64,000 bases of DNA from an uncultured Aquimarina sp. (GCA_947501475.1 CANMWA010000003.1:186001-250000), one strand, 5' to 3'; positions 31,682 to 41,308 are shown, numbered from the stretch's first letter. Program-made: numbers and translations. The notes: a model not told the origin generated them from the letters alone.

Positions 31682-34492
31682 ATGAGAAAAATTGTTATAC
31701 TAGTTGCGTTATTTGTTGTTGGGATACTTAGCGCACAAGAAACCGGATCAATAACTGGTACTTTGCTTGACAAAGAAGCTGGAGATCAACCTCTACCTTT
31801 TGCTAATGTAATCATTAAAGGCACTACTAAGGGAACCACTACAGATTTTGATGGATTATACACTCTTGACAATGTAGAGCCAGGTACATATACAATAGAG
31901 TTTAGCTTTGTAGGATACGAAACTATTGAAGTTAAAGATGTAGTTGTTAACCCTAATGAAGCTACAACAGTTAATTCTTCTATTGGTGCTAGCGCTGCTG
32001 CATTAGATGAAGTAATCATTAAAACTACAACTAAAAAAGAATCTGAAGCTGCTATTTTATTAGAACAAAAAAATGCAGTGACTATTCAACAAAAGATCGG
32101 CGCACAAGAACTTGCCAAAAAAGGAGTAAGTGATGTTGCAACAGGGCTTACTAAAGCAACTGGTATTTCTAGACAAAGCGACAAATTATATGTTCGTGGT
32201 TTAGGAGATCGTTATAATAATGCTTATTTAAATGGCTTACCAATCCCTTCATTAAATCCTAAACTGAAACTTATTGATCTTGGGATTTTTCCAACCGATA
32301 TTGTAGAGAATCTTGGGATTTTTAAAACGTATTCCCCAGATATTTATGGAGATTTTGCAGGAGCAAGCGTAAATATTGATACCAAAGACCGTCCAGGGAA
32401 AGGATTTCTAGAGTTTGGTTTTAATTCTGGTGTAAACTCAAACGCAGTTAGTAATGATTTCTTTTTATTAAATGGAGGAAGATATGATGACTGGGGACTA
32501 GATGATGGATCCAGAAGAGTCCCTATTTTCTTAGACATCCCTAATTATAACTATGTAAGTACAGATATTGATTATTATCCTTTTGATACTTCTTTTAATC
32601 CCGAAAAAAGATTTAACGCTCCCGATGGAGGTGCAAGTGTTACAGGAGGAAAAACTTTTGTAATAGCCGACGAGAAAAAACTAGATGTATTGTTTACAGG
32701 ATCTTTTAGCCAAAATCACAGAACCGCTCTAGATGGTAATCAAGCCGCTTTCAACTCTCAGGGAGAAAGTATTACAGGCTTAGGAAATTTTAAAAAAGTA
32801 GATCGTTACCAATATAGTACGAATACTACCTTATTAGGAAGTTTAGGATATCGTTGGAATAGTATGAACAAAATCCTTGCGACCTCATTATTTGTAAATG
32901 ACACTCAGGATGAACTCAGAGAATTTACTGATGGAGTAAGTAGTGAAGATACTGATGTCGGTATTCGATTAAGAAGAGGTACTTATGAGCAAAACAACTT
33001 GTTTACCCAACAGCTTATTGGTGAACATAAGTTCAAAGAAAGTGCTTACCAACTTGATTGGGGGATAGCCTACAACAAAGCTCAAGGTTTAATCCCAGAT
33101 AGACGTCAATTAGTATTTACCGAATTACAAAACGGAAACTTAGTTTTAGGAAACCGTACAAGTCCCGATCTGGCAAACAACCAACGTTTCTATCAGGAAT
33201 TAAATGAAAACGATTATTCAGGAAAGTTAGATTTTGATATTAATTTTGGCAAGGATGAAGAGGATAACTTCAAAAACAAACTTACTGTTGGTTTAGCCGC
33301 TAGATCAAAAGATCGAGATTTCGAATCTAACCAGTTAAACTATAATGTAAACAATTTTAGAAACACTGATGTTGATTTTAACGATCCAGATGCTTTATTG
33401 AATGAAGCCAATTTCCTAAGCGGTGAATATGTTGTTTTAGAAAACTTGAATACCACCAGAATCTATGAAGCAGATTTATTAACCCTTGCCGGGTATGCAA
33501 ATTTACAATATGCTTTATCCAATAAATTAACCTTTAACGGAGGTATTCGTACGGAACTGTTTGAGCAAAATGTGTTTTATAGAGAGCAGCAGGATTTAGA
33601 AACTTCTCCTTTTAGAACACAACAGATTGAAGAAACATTTGTTCTACCTAGTATTAGTTTGAAGTATGTAGTAAACCCAAAATCAAACCTTCGTTTTGCA
33701 GCAAGTAAAACAGTTACATTACCTAAGTTTACCGAGGTTGCTCCTTTCTTAGATGAAGATGTGACTGAATCAACATTGGGTAATCCAATCCTTAAAAACT
33801 CTGACAACTATAATGTAGATCTTAAATGGGAATACTTCCCAGAGCAAGCTGGCGAACTACTTTCGGCTACTTTGTTTGGTAAATATATAGATAAGCCTAT
33901 AGAAAAAGTATTTGTAGCATCGGCATCCAATGTAAATACTTTTGTAAATTCTGATAATGCTATAATTTTTGGAGCCGAATTAGAATTCAGAAAAAACCTT
34001 GGTAATCTTTTCAAACTAGAAGAAACCGTTTGGAATAATCTTAATTTTGGTGTGAATGCAACTTTGATGCATACACAAGTAGAAATTGATGCTACAATTA
34101 CTACGTTTAATGGGTCTAATATTGCTCCTACCAATATAGAAAGACAATTACAAGGTGCCTCTCCTTTCCTAATAAATGCAGATTTAGCCTATTCTAAAGA
34201 ATTCGAAAAACACAAAATCACTTCGGCTGTAGATTTCAACATTTTTGGAGATCGAGTATACTCGGCAGGAGGTAATGGTGTAGGTGACATCTTTGAAAGA
34301 GGATTTGGCGTATTAAACTTCAATTTTAAAGATGAAATAGGAGATCATGTAGAAATAAGCTTCAAAGCAAAAAATTTATTAAACCCATCAATTGAGAGAT
34401 ACCAGGATCAAGAAGATCTAAATCAGGAATTTACCACCTACAAATTCGATAATGGTATCAATTTTAGTCTTGGGGTAACATTTAAATTATAA
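31682..34492 (+). CDS. TonB-dependent outer-membrane receptor with CarboxypepD_reg-like domain
   Basis: A 936-residue protein: signal peptide (MRKIVILVALFVVGILSAQE), a CarboxypepD_reg-like domain at about residues 22-105 (GTLLDKEAGDQPLPFANVIIKGTTKGTTTDFDG, read in parts), a plug domain at about 125-245 (TGISRQSDKLYVRGLGDRYN, SPDIYGDFAGASVNI) and a 22-strand-type barrel ending in F-K-L (NFSLGVTFKL). Such receptors import large or scarce ligands using TonB energy. It lies 34 nt before a beta-helix lipoprotein gene, apparently its operon partner, and its promoter has the Pho-box-like lattice, so a phosphate-related ligand is possible. Confidence 0.92.
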   Translation: MRKIVILVALFVVGILSAQETGSITGTLLDKEAGDQPLPFANVIIKGTTKGTTTDFDGLYTLDNVEPGTYTIEFSFVGYETIEVKDVVVNPNEATTVNSSIGASAAALDEVIIKTTTKKESEAAILLEQKNAVTIQQKIGAQELAKKGVSDVATGLTKATGISRQSDKLYVRGLGDRYNNAYLNGLPIPSLNPKLKLIDLGIFPTDIVENLGIFKTYSPDIYGDFAGASVNIDTKDRPGKGFLEFGFNSGVNSNAVSNDFFLLNGGRYDDWGLDDGSRRVPIFLDIPNYNYVSTDIDYYPFDTSFNPEKRFNAPDGGASVTGGKTFVIADEKKLDVLFTGSFSQNHRTALDGNQAAFNSQGESITGLGNFKKVDRYQYSTNTTLLGSLGYRWNSMNKILATSLFVNDTQDELREFTDGVSSEDTDVGIRLRRGTYEQNNLFTQQLIGEHKFKESAYQLDWGIAYNKAQGLIPDRRQLVFTELQNGNLVLGNRTSPDLANNQRFYQELNENDYSGKLDFDINFGKDEEDNFKNKLTVGLAARSKDRDFESNQLNYNVNNFRNTDVDFNDPDALLNEANFLSGEYVVLENLNTTRIYEADLLTLAGYANLQYALSNKLTFNGGIRTELFEQNVFYREQQDLETSPFRTQQIEETFVLPSISLKYVVNPKSNLRFAASKTVTLPKFTEVAPFLDEDVTESTLGNPILKNSDNYNVDLKWEYFPEQAGELLSATLFGKYIDKPIEKVFVASASNVNTFVNSDNAIIFGAELEFRKNLGNLFKLEETVWNNLNFGVNATLMHTQVEIDATITTFNGSNIAPTNIERQLQGASPFLINADLAYSKEFEKHKITSAVDFNIFGDRVYSAGGNGVGDIFERGFGVLNFNFKDEIGDHVEISFKAKNLLNPSIERYQDQEDLNQEFTTYKFDNGINFSLGVTFKL

Positions 34493-34526
34493 AAAAAGTA
34501 AACAACACAATTAATTATTTATAGCG

Positions 34527-35852
34527 ATGAAAACTAAAAATTTATTTACCGGAATAATGATGGGTGCCGCAATACTGTTTAACGCATGTACCGTACAAGA
34601 AGATAATATCGGAGATGTTATTATAAATCCGAATGGCGGAGGAAATACTAACGGAACTATTATTCTTGAAGGCAAAATAACCGAAGATCGTAACTTAACT
34701 TCAGATGAAGTCTACGAATTAAGAGGAGGTGTATCTGTTGTTGACGGTGTAACTCTAACTATTGAAGCTGGCACACGAATTATTGCCGGTGATGTAGGTG
34801 GTGTATTCTCTTACTTGGCTATCGAGCAAGGAGCAAAAATCATTGCAGAAGGTACATCGGCACAACCAATCGTATTTACTTCAAATAAATCTACACCAAA
34901 CCCTGGTGACTGGGGAGGGCTTTTGCTGGCAGGTAAAGCACCAATCAATAGAGGCACTACAGCCACTACAGAGGTAGCTAATCTTACCTATGGCGGAACT
35001 GATGCTACAGACAATTCTGGTATATTACGTTATGTACGTTTAGAATATACTGGCGGAAAAATTAATGATGATGCAGAATATAATGGACTTTCATTATATG
35101 GTGTTGGTAATGGTACTACCATAGAATATATACAAGCTTTTAATGGAAATGATGATGGAATTGAATTCTTTGGTGGAACGGTAAATTTAAAATACGCTAT
35201 TGTAACGGGTGCTGGTGATGATTCTTTTGACTGGACAGATGGATGGGTAGGAAACGGGCAGTTCTGGATTGCACAACAAACTTCTGCTGCAGGTGATAAA
35301 GGAATCGAAGCAGATAACTTATCTTCTGCTCCCGATGCAGCACCATTCTCTAACCCAACGCTTTCTAACATTACATTAATTGGTGCAGAAGATGGAGATG
35401 GTGAAAATAAAGGAATCGAGTTTAGAGCAGGAACCAAAGTAACCATGTACAACACCATCATCAAAGCATTTCCAGGAAAAGGAATCGAAGTTGATGATGA
35501 TCAAACCTTAATCAACTTGAATAATAACGAAGTAATTGTTAGAAATTCGATTATCGATAATGTAAACTCATTTGACTTGGATCATGGTGGTGCCACCGTA
35601 GACCTTGCAAATTTTGCAACATTCAATAACTTCACTTTAGATGGTTCTAAAGCTCCTTTTAACAACGGTGGTTCTTCAATTCCTGCTGATTTTGAAATCA
35701 ATGGTTTAACAGGAACTTATGAGTTTACAATTGCCGTTGATGGTTTAGATAACTTTGACCCTTCTACCTTAGGAACATTTTTTGAACCTGCTAATTATGT
35801 AGGTGCTTTACAAGATGGAGACACTTGGACATCTGGTTGGACTCGTTTATAA
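34527..35852 (+). CDS. Beta-helix-like outer-surface lipoprotein, partner of the TonB receptor
   Basis: A 441-residue protein with a lipoprotein signal (MKTKNLFTGIMMGAAILFNAC, lipobox FNAC). After a Gly/Asn-rich linker, short repeats run through most of the protein: GVTLTIEAGTRIIAGDVGG, IEQGAKIIAEGTSAQPIVFTSN, GTTIEYIQAFNGNDDGIEFF, VRNSIIDNVNSFDLDHGG. This fits a right-handed parallel beta-helix, with Asp-rich turns that may bind Ca2+. It is probably displayed on the cell surface beside the receptor and may capture its ligand, as SusD-like lipoproteins do, although it is not a SusD homologue. Ligand unknown. Confidence 0.8.
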   Translation: MKTKNLFTGIMMGAAILFNACTVQEDNIGDVIINPNGGGNTNGTIILEGKITEDRNLTSDEVYELRGGVSVVDGVTLTIEAGTRIIAGDVGGVFSYLAIEQGAKIIAEGTSAQPIVFTSNKSTPNPGDWGGLLLAGKAPINRGTTATTEVANLTYGGTDATDNSGILRYVRLEYTGGKINDDAEYNGLSLYGVGNGTTIEYIQAFNGNDDGIEFFGGTVNLKYAIVTGAGDDSFDWTDGWVGNGQFWIAQQTSAAGDKGIEADNLSSAPDAAPFSNPTLSNITLIGAEDGDGENKGIEFRAGTKVTMYNTIIKAFPGKGIEVDDDQTLINLNNNEVIVRNSIIDNVNSFDLDHGGATVDLANFATFNNFTLDGSKAPFNNGGSSIPADFEINGLTGTYEFTIAVDGLDNFDPSTLGTFFEPANYVGALQDGDTWTSGWTRL

Positions 35853-35880
35853 GTCAACAAAAATCTTACAAAAGAAAAAA

Positions 35881-35898
35881 GGCTGCCAGTTGGCAGCC
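35881..35898. terminator. Bidirectional terminator between the receptor operon and the MATE gene
   Basis: GGCTGCCA-GT-TGGCAGCC with AAAAAA before and TTTAATTATTT after; 28 nt past the lipoprotein stop and between convergent genes. Confidence 0.85.
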
Positions 35899-35966
35899 TT
35901 TAATTATTTAGAAACTTATAAAAAACTTCTTTTACCTTTTCTATTTAATGAAAATATAATTGTTGG

Positions 35967-37373
35967 CTATACCTTCACCTCTTTCCAGGTTCCTTTTCTA
36001 AACCAAATAATCCCAATTATAGCAATCAATACTTCTGCAAATGTAATGGATAGAAATACACCCATGGCTCCCCAATCTAAAACTAGTGCCGCGAGATATG
36101 CAAACGGTAATTGAAACACCCAAAAACAAAAGAAATTGATTATGGTAGGAGTTCTTGTATCTCCTGCTCCGTTAAAAGATTGAATAATTACCATTCCATA
36201 GGCATAGAATACATACCCTGCAGCGATAACCCGTAGACTTAATGCTCCATACTCTACAATTAATGGTTCTGTACTAAAGATTTTTATAATAACTTCAGCA
36301 AACAAAAGGTAGAGTACAGATACTAAAGCCATAAAATAGGCATTGTATTTACCGGTTTTCCAAACAGATTCTTCTGCACGATCAGGTTTTGCTGCACCGA
36401 GATTTTGACCTACTAATGTAGCAGCAGCATTACTCATCCCCCAAGACGGCATTAAAGTAAACATTAACACCCGTATTGCAATAGTATATCCTGCTAGTAC
36501 TTCACTACCAAATTCTGCCATGATTTTCATTAGAAAAACCCAACTGGATGTTCCGATAATAAATTGTCCGATCCCACCAAGAGAAACTTTAATTAGATCG
36601 ATCATGATTTGTGCACGAAAAACAATATCCTTAAACGTTACTTTAATTTTACTCCAACCATAAAAGAGAATCAATAACTGAAAAATTACTGCACTCCCTC
36701 TTCCTATAGTCGTAGCGATTGCGGCTCCTTGAACTCCAAAAGCAGGAATAGGACCAAAACCAAATATAAACATCGGGTCGAGGATAATATTTAAAATATT
36801 AGAAAAAATCAATACGCGCATTGCCACAGATGCATCCCCTGCACCGCGAAATACAGCATTAATTAAAAACAAGAGCATAATGGTTACATTTCCTCCCAGC
36901 AATACTTGGGTATAGCCATAACCTTCGGCTATCAAATCTGATTCTGCACCCATGAGATCTAGAATTTCTTTTGGAAAAAATATACCTATAACGCTAATTA
37001 TTGATGCTATTGCTATCCCAAGAAAGATCGATTGTATTGCAGTTTGCGAGGCGCCATTAATATCTTTTTCGCCTACTCTACGGGCAACAATTGCTGTAAC
37101 ACCCATACTCAAGCCAATAGCTACAGCATATACCAAGGTAAGCACAGATTCTGTTAATCCAACGGTAGCAATTGCATTTGCACCCAAGCTAGATACGTAA
37201 TATGCATCTACAAGAAAGAATATAGATTCCATCATCATTTCGAGTACCATGGGAACAGACAACATAAAAACTGCCTTGCGTATGCTACCAGAGGTAAATT
37301 CTTGTTCTTTTCCTGAAATTGCAATTTTAAAATAAGAAAATAAACGAGTAAGTGTAAGTTTATTTTGAGCCAT
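35967..37373 (-). CDS. MATE-family multidrug/toxin efflux transporter
   Basis: A 468-residue inner-membrane protein with about twelve transmembrane segments and internal duplication typical of MATE proteins: VPMVLEMMMESIFFLVDAYYVSSLG near residue 35, GLTESVLTLVYAVAIGLSMG, and in the second half SWGMSNAAATLVGQNLGAA. It exports cationic drugs or metabolites using Na+ or H+; the substrate is not predictable. About 295 bp lie between its start and the divergent T9SS gene; that stretch shows only a TATCTTTA element for the latter. Confidence 0.9.
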   Translation of the reverse strand: MAQNKLTLTRLFSYFKIAISGKEQEFTSGSIRKAVFMLSVPMVLEMMMESIFFLVDAYYVSSLGANAIATVGLTESVLTLVYAVAIGLSMGVTAIVARRVGEKDINGASQTAIQSIFLGIAIASIISVIGIFFPKEILDLMGAESDLIAEGYGYTQVLLGGNVTIMLLFLINAVFRGAGDASVAMRVLIFSNILNIILDPMFIFGFGPIPAFGVQGAAIATTIGRGSAVIFQLLILFYGWSKIKVTFKDIVFRAQIMIDLIKVSLGGIGQFIIGTSSWVFLMKIMAEFGSEVLAGYTIAIRVLMFTLMPSWGMSNAAATLVGQNLGAAKPDRAEESVWKTGKYNAYFMALVSVLYLLFAEVIIKIFSTEPLIVEYGALSLRVIAAGYVFYAYGMVIIQSFNGAGDTRTPTIINFFCFWVFQLPFAYLAALVLDWGAMGVFLSITFAEVLIAIIGIIWFRKGTWKEVKV

Positions 37374-37640
37374 AATGTAAAAGAATTATAAAGTAAATAA
37401 AAAATAAAAAGGAGATGACTAAAGAAGAAATTCTTAGCCTCTAAATCGGAGAGTGAATATGTTCACAATTATGTACATAATTCTTTTATAGCTTCATAAT
37501 GAAACAAATATGCAGCATTATTTTTGAATTTCAAAATAATTTTTGATGGAAAACCCGTAATTTAAAGCATTGAAGCCCCTCATTATCAATATTTAACACA
37601 AAAGACCTATGATTCTTAGTGCATTTTTAATTAAAAATTG

Positions 37641-37648
37641 TATCTTTA
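37641..37648 (+). promoter_or_regulatory. Putative -7 element of the T9SS-domain gene
   Basis: TATCTTTA, 7 of 8 matches to TAnnTTTG, 20 nt before the ATG at 37669. Confidence 0.4.
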
Positions 37649-37668
37649 ACGTCCCAAAATAATGTTGT

Positions 37669-38013
37669 ATGAAAAAAATCTACTTGCTGTTTATTTGTAT
37701 TAGTCTTATTTGTTTTTCCTTTTCTTCAGGAATCCAAGCACAGTCTTCTACCCCAGAACAAGAGCCTTCAAGCATAAAAATAGAAGGGATTAGTATATAT
37801 CCTAACCCTGCTCCTGCCGGAAGTAAAATTTATATCACTTCTGATTTAGAACTCACTAAAACCGTAAAAATCTATACCGTATTAGGTAAACAAGTATTTT
37901 TTAAAGTTTTGATTGGAAAAGAATTAGATATTAGCCATTTAAATCGTGGTGTTTATATTATAAAAATAATGGAAGCCAATAGACAAGCTACTAAAAAACT
38001 TATCATAGAGTAA
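37669..38013 (+). CDS. Short protein consisting of a signal peptide and a T9SS sorting domain
   Basis: A 114-residue protein: signal peptide (MKKIYLLFICISLICFSFSSGIQAQ), a short spacer, then a type A C-terminal domain of the type IX secretion system from about residue 42: ISIYPNPAPAGSKIYI, LGKQVFFK, LNRGVYIIKIMEANRQATKKLIIE. The sorting domain normally ends a large cargo protein; here there is no cargo. It may be a small surface protein or a relic of a longer gene. It is followed by the LuxE-like gene, which has its own promoter. Confidence 0.88.
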   Translation: MKKIYLLFICISLICFSFSSGIQAQSSTPEQEPSSIKIEGISIYPNPAPAGSKIYITSDLELTKTVKIYTVLGKQVFFKVLIGKELDISHLNRGVYIIKIMEANRQATKKLIIE

Positions 38014-38093
38014 GTTCTGCTTTTTTAAAAGCTTTATAATTTATACCAGTTTTAAAAACTAAAAATACACTTCGAATAAGACAGTGTTTTTTA

Positions 38094-38101
38094 TACCTTT
38101 G
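38094..38101 (+). promoter_or_regulatory. -7 element of the LuxE-like operon
   Basis: TACCTTTG, a full TAnnTTTG match, 26 nt before the ATG at 38128; TTC at 38071-38073 lies in the -33 region. Confidence 0.5.
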
Positions 38102-38127
38102 TTCTGCAAATTTGTTGAACAAACCCT

Positions 38128-39108
38128 ATGCTATCCGAAACCATATTTTCAATCCAAAATTCTTCAGATTTTGAAAAGATAGCATTGCAAGTATTCAATC
38201 ACCAATATATTAATAATAAAACGTATCAAAGATTTTGCAATCTTTTGGGGATTACTAAAAACTCAGTAAAAAAAGCAAATAACATTCCTTTCTTACCTAT
38301 TGAGTTTTTTAAACAAGAGAAAATAGTAAGTACGCCTTCTTCAATTAAAAAAGTTTTCAGTAGTAGTGGTACCACAGGTAGTATTACTAGCAAACATTAT
38401 GTAAGTGATCTTAACGTATATGAAAAAAGTTTCAGAAAAGGATTTCATTTCTTTTATGGAGATATTACAGAGTATATCGTATTAGCATTACTGCCTTCAT
38501 ATATAGAAAGAGAAGGCTCTTCATTGATCTACATGACTGAAAAATTAATTCAAGAAAGCAAGCATACAGAGAGTGGTTTTTATCTAAACGATACACAAAA
38601 GCTTGTGCATACACTTCAACACCTTATCTCTCAAAATAAAAAAGTAATACTTCTTGGAGTTTCGTTTGCATTATTAGACTTGATTGAAAATCATACCATC
38701 AAATTAAATGAAAATGTAATCGTTATGGAAACTGGTGGCATGAAAGGAAGAAGAAAAGAAATGATTCGAAAAGAATTACACGAAACTCTCAAAAAAGGGT
38801 TTGATGTATCACAGATACATAGTGAATATGGTATGACAGAGCTTTTATCACAAGCTTATGCTACATCTAATGGTATTTTTCAAACTCCGCCCTGGATGAA
38901 GATATCAATAAGAAATCCTGAAGATCCACTTACGATGTTAGGTATCAATAAAACTGGAGGAATAAATATAATCGACTTGGCAAATATTAATTCTTGTTCT
39001 TTTATTGCAACCCAGGATTTAGGTAAAATCTATGCTGATCATAGCTTTGAGGTTATAGGTAGGTTTGATCATAGCGATATAAGAGGGTGTAACTTAATGG
39101 CATTGTAA
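38128..39108 (+). CDS. LuxE-like acyl-protein synthetase / adenylating enzyme
   Basis: A 326-residue protein of the LuxE/PaaK-related adenylate-forming group. The ATP-binding P-loop-like motif is FSSSGTTGSITSKHYV, about residues 72-87; later motifs are METGGMKGRRKEM and SEYGMTELLSQAY, the A5-like region found in these ligases, and IGRFDHSDIRG near the end. It should activate a fatty or aryl acid as acyl-AMP and transfer it; the acceptor is unknown. It is the first gene of a tight operon with a transglutaminase-like membrane protein (4 nt) and a DUF350 protein (3 nt). Confidence 0.82.
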   Translation: MLSETIFSIQNSSDFEKIALQVFNHQYINNKTYQRFCNLLGITKNSVKKANNIPFLPIEFFKQEKIVSTPSSIKKVFSSSGTTGSITSKHYVSDLNVYEKSFRKGFHFFYGDITEYIVLALLPSYIEREGSSLIYMTEKLIQESKHTESGFYLNDTQKLVHTLQHLISQNKKVILLGVSFALLDLIENHTIKLNENVIVMETGGMKGRRKEMIRKELHETLKKGFDVSQIHSEYGMTELLSQAYATSNGIFQTPPWMKISIRNPEDPLTMLGINKTGGINIIDLANINSCSFIATQDLGKIYADHSFEVIGRFDHSDIRGCNLMAL

Positions 39109-39112
39109 ATCT

Positions 39113-40141
39113 ATGAGTAATAATAAGAAATCTAGTTTCCTTTCTTTTCCTTCAATTATATTTATATCGATAGTCGGGAGTAGTTTTGTAAAAGTGTTTC
39201 TATCGATTTCAACATTTACAGCTTTTGCGTTGTTATTATTTGTCTTATCATTTATATCTGGGCGATTAGACCTTAAAAATCATCAAAAAAAACCATGGCG
39301 ATATATTATATATAGTCTGTTTTTTATAGCAATTCTGTTTGGCCTACAACTTGTTTTTAAACAACTAGTATTTGTTGAGAAAAATGAATCCCCCTTACCT
39401 ATAATTTCAGAAAAAATATATCACAAAAAAATATTCGAAAAAGGTGACTCTATTGTATTGTTAAGCCAAGATAGGCAATGGCAAAATAACTACGGAAAAT
39501 CATTTCAAGGAAATTTCTCTGTACGTGAAAAAGACTATGCGTCATCAAAAAAAGAATATGCTAAAACGTATCAAAAATTTAACCAATTGCCCTGGGGTGA
39601 TTTATATCAACACTTAGCAACATCAGACACCCCAAGACTAGATCTAATTCTTAAAAAACTAAAAGAAATTCAATCATCCAAACAACTTAATCAGCTTGAG
39701 TTTGCCGATATGATTGTTACTTTTATACAAGATATACCATATTCACTTGTTTTTGAAAAAGCTTGTGAAGCTCCAGAAAAATATGAAAAATCTATTAGAG
39801 ATATTCTTGAAAGATGTCCTAACTGTTGTATTGGCAAAATACCTCATGGCGTACAAAATCCGGTAGGTTTTATGGGTAACCTAAAAGGAGATTGTGATAC
39901 CAGAACAGTAATCATTTATGCGATTCTTAGCCATTTTGGATATGATGTTGCTATCCTTAATAGTAATTTTTATAGACATTCTATTTTAGGACTTCATCTT
40001 CCTGCAAAAGGCTCTTATAAAATACATAACGGTAAGAGATATTATGTCTGGGAAACTACTAATAAACATTTTACACTAGGCACATTGCCTAAAAATTTTA
40101 ATAACATAAAGCATTGGTATATTATGCTTACAAACACATAA
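39113..40141 (+). CDS. Membrane protein with transglutaminase-like domain
   Basis: A 342-residue protein with two or three transmembrane segments in residues 10-85 and a periplasmic-side domain from about 175. The core of a transglutaminase/papain-like fold is visible: catalytic Cys in LKGDCDTRTVIIYAILSHFG, His in FYRHSILGLHLP, and an acidic residue in YYVWETTNKHF. Such domains can act as peptidases or amide transferases. A Cys pair (RCPNCC) sits before the catalytic Cys. Tightly placed between the LuxE-like and DUF350 genes, it may act on the same cell-envelope substrate. Confidence 0.78.
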   Translation: MSNNKKSSFLSFPSIIFISIVGSSFVKVFLSISTFTAFALLLFVLSFISGRLDLKNHQKKPWRYIIYSLFFIAILFGLQLVFKQLVFVEKNESPLPIISEKIYHKKIFEKGDSIVLLSQDRQWQNNYGKSFQGNFSVREKDYASSKKEYAKTYQKFNQLPWGDLYQHLATSDTPRLDLILKKLKEIQSSKQLNQLEFADMIVTFIQDIPYSLVFEKACEAPEKYEKSIRDILERCPNCCIGKIPHGVQNPVGFMGNLKGDCDTRTVIIYAILSHFGYDVAILNSNFYRHSILGLHLPAKGSYKIHNGKRYYVWETTNKHFTLGTLPKNFNNIKHWYIMLTNT

Positions 40142-40144
40142 ATT

Positions 40145-40663
40145 ATGCAAACTAAACTACTAACATTAGCTTTTATTGAAATTGCTTTGGCAATTATTAT
40201 ATCTGTATTAATATTATTTATCTCATTTAAGATTCTGCAAAAAGTTTTCTTCAAAAACATTCCTCTTACCGGAAACAATATTGCCTTTTCTGTTTTTACC
40301 GCTGGAATTATTCTATCTATTGGCATTATTCTTAGCGAGATCATCCCATCTATAACAAATATGATTAGACTATCGATGTCTTCAAATAATGATATTACTT
40401 TTGGAAAAATCATCCAGTATTCTGGATTATACCTATTTATTGGCTTTGTATTTGCAGTATTGATCAATACTTCAGTTTTTGTGCTTTTTTCTGCATTAAC
40501 CAAAGGTGTAAATGAGTTTAGGGATATTCAACAAAATAATATTGCAACAGCTATAGTAGTGGTAGCAACACTCTTATCGATTACCTTAATTGCAAAAGAC
40601 AGCATAAGCTTATTAATCAGCGCATTAATTCCTTATCCAGAAACCACCAATTTCTTATTGTAA
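40145..40663 (+). CDS. DUF350 family membrane protein
   Basis: A 172-residue protein with about four to five transmembrane segments and the DUF350 pattern: IALAIIISVLILFISFKILQ near the start, NNIAFSVFTAGIILSIGIIL about residue 48, and a similar second half ending in QQNNIATAIVVVATLLSITL. The two NNIA motifs show an internal duplication. DUF350 proteins are often encoded next to glutathionylspermidine-synthase-like ATP-grasp enzymes; here the partner is a transglutaminase-like protein. Function unknown. It is the last gene of the operon. Confidence 0.8.
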   Translation: MQTKLLTLAFIEIALAIIISVLILFISFKILQKVFFKNIPLTGNNIAFSVFTAGIILSIGIILSEIIPSITNMIRLSMSSNNDITFGKIIQYSGLYLFIGFVFAVLINTSVFVLFSALTKGVNEFRDIQQNNIATAIVVVATLLSITLIAKDSISLLISALIPYPETTNFLL

Positions 40664-40752
40664 ACCACTAAAAATCTTATAATTATGTTAAAACTGTAAT
40701 GGTAAGGATTTTTTTGCGACTTAATTAATGAGTTTATAAATAAAACGTGTTA

Positions 40753-41202
40753 ATGAAACAACAATTGACTTTACTTTTTCTTGTTTTTGTAGTACATTTA
40801 AATGCACAAAAAATTGACTACAACACAAAAAAAGATTTTGTAGCAGAGGGATACGACGTTACTGAATACTTTAGTAACAAAGCAGTAAAAGGAGATCATA
40901 AGTTTACAACTACTTACGACAATGTTAGGTATAAATTTGCAACTCAAGGAAACTTAGAAAAATTCAAAAGTGATCCGCAAAAATATGTACCACAATACGG
41001 CGGTTATTGTGCCTATGCAGTAGCAGTAAATAGTGAGAAAGTTGACATTAATCCCAAAACTTTTGAAGTAAGAGACGGTAAATTATACTTATTTTATAAT
41101 TCATGGGGAATAAACACACTAGAAAAATGGATAAACGAAGATGCAGAAAAACTACAAGTTAAAGCTGATGAAAATTGGCAAACAATTAAAATAAAAAAGT
41201 AA
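40753..41202 (+). CDS. Secreted YHS-domain protein
   Basis: A 149-residue protein with a signal peptide (MKQQLTLLFLVFVVHLNAQ) and a YHS-like domain: VAEGYDVTEYFSNKAVKGDH, YKFATQGNLEKFKSDPQKYVPQYGGYCAYAVA, read in parts. YHS domains occur in metal-related proteins and transporters; the role of the secreted flavobacterial form is unclear. The frame is open back to a GTG at 40747, but the ATG at 40753 gives a normal signal peptide. It is followed by a strong terminator shared with the convergent tyrS. Confidence 0.85.
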   Translation: MKQQLTLLFLVFVVHLNAQKIDYNTKKDFVAEGYDVTEYFSNKAVKGDHKFTTTYDNVRYKFATQGNLEKFKSDPQKYVPQYGGYCAYAVAVNSEKVDINPKTFEVRDGKLYLFYNSWGINTLEKWINEDAEKLQVKADENWQTIKIKK

Positions 41203-41262
41203 TGCAGTGTTATTGAAACTGCATGTAATGCTAAGTTTTTTCAATAATTGATTGGTTAGTTG

Positions 41263-41298
41263 ACAAAGCCTACTAAGATGTATTCTGGTAGGCTTTGT
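41263..41298. terminator. Bidirectional terminator between YHS gene and tyrS
   Basis: ACAAAGCCTAC-N14-GTAGGCTTTGT, an 11-bp perfect stem followed by TTTTTT on +. Confidence 0.85.
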
Positions 41299-41308
41299 TT
41301 TTTATAAG

